NCBI RefSeq assembly: GCF_000473145.1
Contig: NZ_KI421500.1
Span: forward strand, 1,178,225 to 1,242,224
From: Leisingera daeponensis DSM 23529
Lineage (GTDB): Bacteria > Pseudomonadota > Alphaproteobacteria > Rhodobacterales > Rhodobacteraceae
DNA length: 64,000 nucleotides
Direction: 5' to 3'
Part shown: positions 58,988 through 64,000 of the stretch, piece by piece
How positions within the stretch are numbered: position 1 is the first letter of the stretch
Layout: the number at the start of each line of letters is the position of its first letter
Program-made: the position numbers and the translations under genes
Notes under the pieces: model-generated
The model's input: only the letters and a program-made list of their open reading frames with translations
Databases searched by the model: none
What the model was told of the DNA's origin: nothing

Positions 58988-61900
58988 TCTGCTTCTCTCC
59001 ATCCTTGTCGTAGAAGACCGGGTCAACGATCTTGGCTTTGTAGGTCTGACCGTCGGTGCCCGGGAACTCGATCACTTCACCCATCCGCTTGGGACCGTGC
59101 TTGACCAGGCCCATGGCGATGCCGCGGCCCAGGGTTGCGGAGTAATAGGTCGAGGTCACCCGGCCGATCATGTTGCGCTGACCGTTGGCGTTGATGCCCT
59201 CGCCCACCGCATAGGCGCCGTCCGGCAGCACCGAACCGTCGACCGTTTCCAGGCCAACAAGCTGCCAGCGGTCCGGATCCGTCATGTGCGACCGCGCTTG
59301 AGCACGCTTGCCCAGGTAGTCGTCCTTCTTCTTGGACAGCGCCCAATGCAGCCCCAGATCCTGCGGGATCACGGTGCCGTCGGTCTCGTCGCCGATCATG
59401 ATGAAGCCCTTCTCGGCGCGCAGGATGTGCAGGGTCTCGGTGCCATAGGGCATGACGCCGAATTCCTTGCCTGCGTCCATCAGCGCATCCCAGAACGCCT
59501 GGCCCTCAGAGGCCGCAACCGCGATCTCATAGGACAGCTCGCCCGAGAAGGAGATCCGGTAAGCGCGGGCGTCGAAGCCGCCGATCTTACCGTCACGCCA
59601 TTCCATGAAGGGCAGCGCTTCTTTGCTGACATCCATGCCGCCGCCCGCTGCCGCGTTCAGCTTCTCCAGCACCTTGCGGGCCTTGGGGCCGACCACGGCG
59701 ATCTGCGCGTACTGCTCGGTCACGTTGGCAACGTAGACTTTCCAGTCCCACCATTCGGTTTGCAGCCATTCTTCCATGTGGCCATGGATGCGCTCGGCGC
59801 CGCCGGTGGTGGTGTGGCACAGGAAGGTGTCCTCGTCGATGCGGGCCACCACGCCGTCGTCCATCAGGAAGCCGTTCTCGGTGCACATCAGGCCATAGCG
59901 GCATTTGCCCGGCTTCAGCGTGGACATCATGTTGGTGTACAGCATGTCCAGGAACTTGCCTGCATCGGGGCCCTTGACGATCAGCTTACCCAGGGTCGAG
60001 GCGTCCAGCAGGCCGAGGTTTTCGCGGGTGTTCTTCACCTCGCGGTTCACCGCGGCATGACGGTCCTCGCCCGGGCGGGTGATCGCAAACGGACGGCGCC
60101 ACTGGCCCACCGGCTCCCAATCCGCGCCGTTCTTGTCGAACCAGTCGTAGATCGGCGTCTTGCGCACCGGCTGGAAGATCTCGCCCCGTGCCTCGCCAGC
60201 GATCGCGCCCAGCGAAATCGGGTGGTACGGAGGACGGAAGGTGGTGGTCCCCACCTGCGGGATTTCCGAGTTCAGGCTGTCGGCCAGAATGGCCAGACCG
60301 TTGATGTTGGACAGCTTGCCCTGGTCGGTGGCCATGCCCAGCGTGGTGTAGCGCTTGGTGTGCTCAACGCTCTCATAGCCTTCACGCGCCGCCAGCTGCA
60401 CGTCCGACACTTTCACGTCGTTCTGGTAATCCAGCCAGGATTTCATGCGCAGCTTGATGTCTGCCTTGGCGGGCATCAGCCAGACCGCTTCCATCTGTGC
60501 TTCCGCCTCGGACTCACCCTTGGCAGCCGCCACGGATTTCGCCGGGAAGCCAGCCGCCTCAGCCGCCTTAGCACCTGCTGCGGCTGCATCTTCCAGGATG
60601 GCGCCCAGGCCGAATTCGCCGTTCGCGGCGCCTGCCGGAACCACAAAGCCGTTGCCGTCATGGCTCAGCGGCGGACGGGAGGCATCGGGGCGGAAGTTGG
60701 CGTTCGCCTCATCCCAGATCAGCTTGCCGCCGCAGTGGGACCACAGGTGGACAACCGGCGACCAGCCGCCGGACATCGCAACCGCGTCAGCCTGCACGAC
60801 CTCACGCGCGCCGCCCTCGCCATTCTGTGCGCAAATGGCAACCTCGGTCACGCATTTGCCGTCCTTCACCTTGGCGATGGCGCGGCCCAGCTCGACCCGG
60901 ATGCCTTTCTCGCGGACCGCTTCCATCAGCGCGCCGCCGCCGGTTTCGCGGGTGTCGACCACGCGGACCACTTCGATGCCCGCGTCATGCAGCACAAGTG
61001 CTGTGCGGTAGGCGTCGTCGTTGTTGGTGGCAACCACAACCTTCTGGCCCGGGTTGATGCCCCAGTTCACCACATAGTCGCGCATCGAGGCAGCCAGCAT
61101 CACGCCCGGCACGTCGTTGCCGGCAAAGGACAGCGGACGCTCGATGGCACCGGTTGCGGTGACGATCTGCGACGCACGGATGCGCCACAGGCGATGGCGC
61201 GGGCCGCCCTGGCCCGGCGCGTGGTCGGTCAGGCGCTCATAGCCCAGGGCATAGCCGTGATCATAGATGCCGGAGCCCATGCAGCGGTCGCGGAGCGTAA
61301 CGTTGTCCATCCCGCGCAGCTCTGCCAGGGTCTTCTCGATCCAGGCCTCGGGTGCTTCGCCGTCAATGGTGCCGCCGTCAACCGGAGCGCGGCCGCCCCA
61401 GTAGTTGTTCTGCTCCAGCACCAGAACCTTGGCGCCGGACGCCGCCGCCGCCTTGGCGGCCTGCAGACCGGCAACGCCGCCGCCGATGACCAGCACATCC
61501 GCGAAGAAGTAGAAGTGCTCGTAGATGTCGGCGTCCTTCAGCTCCTTGTCGGGGGCTGCGCCAAGACCGGCAGACTTGCGGATGATCGGCTCATAGACGT
61601 GCTTCCACAGCGGACGCGGGTGGATGAACATCTTGTAATAGAAGCCGGCGGTCAGGAACCGGGACAGCTTGTTGTTGATCGACAGGACGTCGAACTCCAG
61701 GCTCGGCCAGTGGTTCTGCGACTGCGCGGTAAGGCCTGAGAACAGTTCGGTGGTGGTAGCGCGCTGGTTGGGCTCATAACGGTCGCCCACCCCCAGCTGC
61801 ATCAGCGCATTGGGTTCCTCCGAACCGGAAGCGACAACGCCGCGCGGGCGGTGGTATTTGAACGAGCGGCCCATCATCACCTGGCCGTTGGCCAGCAGGG

Positions 61901-62012
61901 CGGATGCGAGCGTATCGCCGGCATAACCCTTCATGGACTTGCCGTTGAAAGTGAAGGCGATCTGTTTGGAGCGGTCGATCAGCCGGCCGTGCTTGGCAAG
62001 ACGCGTGCTCAT
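58980..62012 (-). CDS. soxA: Sarcosine oxidase alpha subunit
   Basis: The large 1010-residue subunit. The N-terminal part has a 2Fe-2S-like ferredoxin fold without its cluster (FTFNGKSMKGYAGDTLASAL). The NAD-binding Rossmann motif is DVLVIGGGVAGLQAAKAAAA near residue 173. The C-terminal 380 residues are a GcvT-like tetrahydrofolate-binding domain (WRDGKIGGFDARAYRISFSG, ELSYEIAV). The holoenzyme oxidises sarcosine to glycine and passes the C1 unit to tetrahydrofolate as 5,10-methylene-THF with H2O2 as by-product. It follows soxD by 49 bp. Confidence 0.97.
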   Translation of the reverse strand: MSTRLAKHGRLIDRSKQIAFTFNGKSMKGYAGDTLASALLANGQVMMGRSFKYHRPRGVVASGSEEPNALMQLGVGDRYEPNQRATTTELFSGLTAQSQNHWPSLEFDVLSINNKLSRFLTAGFYYKMFIHPRPLWKHVYEPIIRKSAGLGAAPDKELKDADIYEHFYFFADVLVIGGGVAGLQAAKAAAASGAKVLVLEQNNYWGGRAPVDGGTIDGEAPEAWIEKTLAELRGMDNVTLRDRCMGSGIYDHGYALGYERLTDHAPGQGGPRHRLWRIRASQIVTATGAIERPLSFAGNDVPGVMLAASMRDYVVNWGINPGQKVVVATNNDDAYRTALVLHDAGIEVVRVVDTRETGGGALMEAVREKGIRVELGRAIAKVKDGKCVTEVAICAQNGEGGAREVVQADAVAMSGGWSPVVHLWSHCGGKLIWDEANANFRPDASRPPLSHDGNGFVVPAGAANGEFGLGAILEDAAAAGAKAAEAAGFPAKSVAAAKGESEAEAQMEAVWLMPAKADIKLRMKSWLDYQNDVKVSDVQLAAREGYESVEHTKRYTTLGMATDQGKLSNINGLAILADSLNSEIPQVGTTTFRPPYHPISLGAIAGEARGEIFQPVRKTPIYDWFDKNGADWEPVGQWRRPFAITRPGEDRHAAVNREVKNTRENLGLLDASTLGKLIVKGPDAGKFLDMLYTNMMSTLKPGKCRYGLMCTENGFLMDDGVVARIDEDTFLCHTTTGGAERIHGHMEEWLQTEWWDWKVYVANVTEQYAQIAVVGPKARKVLEKLNAAAGGGMDVSKEALPFMEWRDGKIGGFDARAYRISFSGELSYEIAVAASEGQAFWDALMDAGKEFGVMPYGTETLHILRAEKGFIMIGDETDGTVIPQDLGLHWALSKKKDDYLGKRAQARSHMTDPDRWQLVGLETVDGSVLPDGAYAVGEGINANGQRNMIGRVTSTYYSATLGRGIAMGLVKHGPKRMGEVIEFPGTDGQTYKAKIVDPVFYDKDGEKQNV

Positions 62013-62061
62013 GTGCGCAGACCTTTCAAGAGAAAAGCGGGTGTTTCAGTCAGGCGGCGGA

Positions 62062-62403
62062 TCATTTCTGACCGTCCGAAAATTCGCGCCAGGTCCAGCC
62101 CGGGCGTTTGGCAGAGATCTTGTCCTGGATCTCCTGCGGCGGCACGCTGGTCTGTGCGGTGTAAGTGCCAAAGACCTCCAGCGTCATGGTGCAGCGGGCG
62201 GCGTGGAACCACTTTCCGCAGCCGTTGGCATGGCGCCAGCGCTCAAAGTGAACGCCTTTGGGGTTTTCGCGCATGAACAGGTAGTCGTGGAACTCGTCAT
62301 CCGAGGAGCCGGGGCCAAAGCGCTTCAGATGCGCTTCGCCGCCCGCGGCCAGTTCGGTTTCTTCGGCTTTGACGCCGCAATAGGGGCATTCAAGGATCAG
62401 CAT
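62062..62403 (-). CDS. soxD: Sarcosine oxidase delta subunit
   Basis: The 113-residue zinc-binding subunit. Cysteines in MLILECPYCGVKAEE and a His/Cys pair in RHANGCGKWFHAARCTM are the expected zinc ligands, and FHDYLFMRENPKGVHFERW is a subunit signature. Located between soxB and soxA as in other soxBDAG operons. Confidence 0.96.
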   Translation of the reverse strand: MLILECPYCGVKAEETELAAGGEAHLKRFGPGSSDDEFHDYLFMRENPKGVHFERWRHANGCGKWFHAARCTMTLEVFGTYTAQTSVPPQEIQDKISAKRPGWTWREFSDGQK

Positions 62404-62436
62404 GGTGCTTGCTCCGTAAAATTGAATTCTGCAGCG

Positions 62437-63681
62437 TTAGTGCGCCACACCGGCGGCGACGCTCTCGTCGATGAACTTGCCTTCCTTGAAGCGCATCATC
62501 GAGAACTCCTCGGTCAGCGGCGAATGGCCGGTGGCCATCAGCTCCGCCATCGCCCAGCCGGAGCCCGGGATCGCCTTGAAGCCGCCGGTGCCCCAGCCTG
62601 CGTTGATGAAGCAGTTCTGGACCGGCGTTTTCGAGATCAGCGGCGAGCGGTCGCCGGTCACATCCACGATGCCGCCCCACTGGCGCAGCATCTTGAGGCG
62701 CGACACCATCGGGAAGGTTTCGACCAGCGCGCGCACGGTTTCCTCGATATGGTGGAAGCTGCCGCGCTGGGTATAGTTGTTGAACCCGTCGGTGCCGCCG
62801 CCAATGACCATCTCGCCCTTGTCGGACTGGGACATGTAGCCGTGCACGGTGTTGGCCATCACAACCACGTCCATGCAGGGTTTGATCGGCTCGGACACCA
62901 TCGCCTGCAGCGCCACGGATTCCATCGGCAGGCGGAAGCCCGCCATTTCGGCCAGCACAGACGCATTGCCCGCCACAACCATGCCCAGCTTGTCGCAATC
63001 AATCGGGCCTTTGGTAGTGTCGACGCCAACGGTGCGGCCGTTCTCAACGCGCACGCCGGTGACTTCGCATTTCTGGATGATGTCCATGCCCATGTCGGAA
63101 CATGCGCGGGCGTAGCCCCAGGCCACCGCATCGTGGCGGGCGGTGCCGCCGCGTTCCTGGTACAGGCCGCCCAGCACCGGGTATCGGGGGCCGTGCAGGT
63201 TGATGATCGGCACGATTTCCTTGACGCGCTCCGGCGTGATCCACTCGGTCTGAACGCCCTGCTGCTGGTTGGCATGGGCGGTGCGCTTGTAGCCGCGGAT
63301 CTCATGCTCGGTCTGCGCCAGCATGATCACGCCGCGCGGGCTGAACATCACGTTGTAGTTCAGGTCCTGCGACATGGTCTCGTACAGGCTGCGGGCCTTT
63401 TCATAGATCGCAGCAGACGGATCCTGCAGGTAGTTCGAGCGGATGATGGTGGTGTTCCGGCCCGTATTGCCGCCGCCGAGCCAGCCTTTCTCGATAATCG
63501 CGACATTGGTGATGCCGAAATTCTTGCCCAGATAATAGGCGGTGGCGAGGCCGTGCCCGCCCGCGCCCACGATGATCACATCGTAGTGGCGTTTGGGTTC
63601 CGGCGAGCGCCAGGCGCGCTCCCATCCGGTGTGATAGCGCAGGGCTTCCCGCGCGACAGCAAAGACTGAATAGCGTTTCAT
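62437..63681 (-). CDS. soxB: Sarcosine oxidase beta subunit
   Basis: The 414-residue flavin-dependent amine oxidase subunit where sarcosine is demethylated. The FAD-binding motif is DVIIVGAGGHGLATAYYLGK near residue 34, and the covalent FMN region is expected near HDAVAWGYARAC. The C-terminus FINAGWGTGGFKAIPGSGWA is typical. First gene of the operon, divergent from a ccmI-like gene. Confidence 0.97.
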   Translation of the reverse strand: MKRYSVFAVAREALRYHTGWERAWRSPEPKRHYDVIIVGAGGHGLATAYYLGKNFGITNVAIIEKGWLGGGNTGRNTTIIRSNYLQDPSAAIYEKARSLYETMSQDLNYNVMFSPRGVIMLAQTEHEIRGYKRTAHANQQQGVQTEWITPERVKEIVPIINLHGPRYPVLGGLYQERGGTARHDAVAWGYARACSDMGMDIIQKCEVTGVRVENGRTVGVDTTKGPIDCDKLGMVVAGNASVLAEMAGFRLPMESVALQAMVSEPIKPCMDVVVMANTVHGYMSQSDKGEMVIGGGTDGFNNYTQRGSFHHIEETVRALVETFPMVSRLKMLRQWGGIVDVTGDRSPLISKTPVQNCFINAGWGTGGFKAIPGSGWAMAELMATGHSPLTEEFSMMRFKEGKFIDESVAAGVAH

Positions 63682-63769
63682 GAGCGAATCCGATGGTTCG
63701 TGTCTGTTAGCGGGTATGCCCGAAACGCATGGCCGGCCAGTGCCGTTTATCGCCCTGTTTCTGCGTTAT

Positions 63770-63791
63770 TGCGACATAAGCACATGACGCA
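63770..63791. promoter_or_regulatory. Interrupted palindrome in the soxB/ccmI intergenic region
   Basis: A 22-bp imperfect inverted repeat, TGCGACAT-AAGCAC-ATGACGCA (16 of 22 positions symmetric), lies 89 bp from the soxB start and 79 bp from the ccmI-like start. Position and symmetry suit a dimeric regulator of one or both divergent genes. The regulator class is unknown. Confidence 0.5.
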
Positions 63792-63869
63792 TTGCGGCAT
63801 CCCGCGGCAGTTTGGCCCTTTTGTTCGGCCCGCCCCGCATATAGATGAAAACCAAACTTCGGAGACGGC

Positions 63870-64000
63870 ATGGTTTTCTGGACAGTCACCGCCCTTATCG
63901 CATTCTCGGCAGCGCTGCTGCTGGCAATGATCATCATTCGCGCCCGCGAGCAAGGCGAACCTGCTGCGGCCTATGACCTGCGGGTCTACCGCCAGCAGCT
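63870..64000 (+). CDS. ccmI: c-type cytochrome biogenesis protein CcmI, N-terminus (cut by the right edge)
   Basis: Only 43 codons are visible. ATG 63870 follows GGAGAC. The translation MVFWTVTALIAFSAALLLAM is a membrane helix, and it continues with EQGEPAAAYDLRVYRQQ, which matches the start of alphaproteobacterial CcmI/CycH as I know it. CcmI is the apocytochrome chaperone of cytochrome c maturation. It would be separated from the ccmABCDG genes at 28-31 kb, which is normal for this group. Rated moderately because of the short visible portion. Confidence 0.75.
   Translation, partial: MVFWTVTALIAFSAALLLAMIIIRAREQGEPAAAYDLRVYRQQ

Noticed and set aside
58818..61739. A 973-codon plus-strand reading frame antisense to soxA and soxG
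   Set aside because: It is the mirror of strongly conserved sarcosine oxidase coding sequence; long antisense frames are common at this GC content. Its translation has no recognisable domain.

Overview
The window is a GC-rich chromosomal segment from a marine alphaproteobacterium, most probably a Rhodobacteraceae member of the Roseobacter group (Phaeobacter/Leisingera/Ruegeria-like). The case rests on a full-length DMSP lyase gene dddP, a heterotetrameric sarcosine oxidase operon soxBDAG, Rhodobacter-type 16-stranded porins, the secDF-ccmABCDG arrangement known from Rhodobacter, and a globin-coupled chemoreceptor. Almost everything is core or housekeeping sequence. I see no prophage, insertion sequence, CRISPR array or plasmid backbone. 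Species cannot be fixed by eye.

Layout. 1-8.1 kb: trigger factor (cut at the left edge), two tandem porins, tRNA-Leu(UAG), a Hint-domain protein, a bifunctional NAD(P)HX repair enzyme with a compositionally foreign centre, then glnB-glnA with a strong terminator. 8.1-17.5 kb: globin-coupled chemoreceptor, short Hsp70-like ATPase, lytic transglycosylase, an unrecognised tail-anchored protein, a heme-dependent N-demethylase family gene (DUF3445) divergent from dddP, a hydrolase-OsmC fusion and a small Cys protein. 17.5-28 kb: purB, a TPR protein, an isolated fliG, an acyltransferase, a DUF1223 protein, aconitase acnA, a periplasmic solute-binding protein, and a cassette of two paralogous ABM-fold proteins flanking a DOPA-dioxygenase-like gene.

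28-35 kb is one long minus-strand run, yajC-secD-secF-tauE-Mth938-ccmA-B-C-D-G, linking Sec export with cytochrome c maturation. 35-43 kb: a SET-domain protein, serS, a helix-hairpin-helix protein with a lysine/alanine-rich tail, a fatty acid desaturase, and yfgM-bamB-der in the same order as in E. coli. 43-58 kb: an RND efflux pair with a palindromic operator candidate, a NIT-domain chemoreceptor, an Atm1-type ABC exporter, a LysM protein, a LOG-family hydrolase overlapping rarD tail to tail, a host-attachment-family protein with a tiny partner, sodB, and two tandem secreted paralogues. 58-64 kb: soxBDAG on the minus strand and, divergently, the first codons of a ccmI-like gene cut by the right edge, with an interrupted palindrome between them.

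A recurring theme is use of methylated osmolytes and amines: DddP cleaves DMSP, the DUF3445 neighbour belongs to a family with a dimethylamine-oxidising member, and SoxBDAG demethylates sarcosine. The best candidates for a second look are the mosaic NAD(P)HX repair gene, the dddP/DUF3445 divergon, the ABM-dioxygenase-ABM cassette, the RND pump with an apparent extra membrane hairpin, the H1-like HhH protein, the Hint protein lacking its nucleophile, and the two candidate operators.
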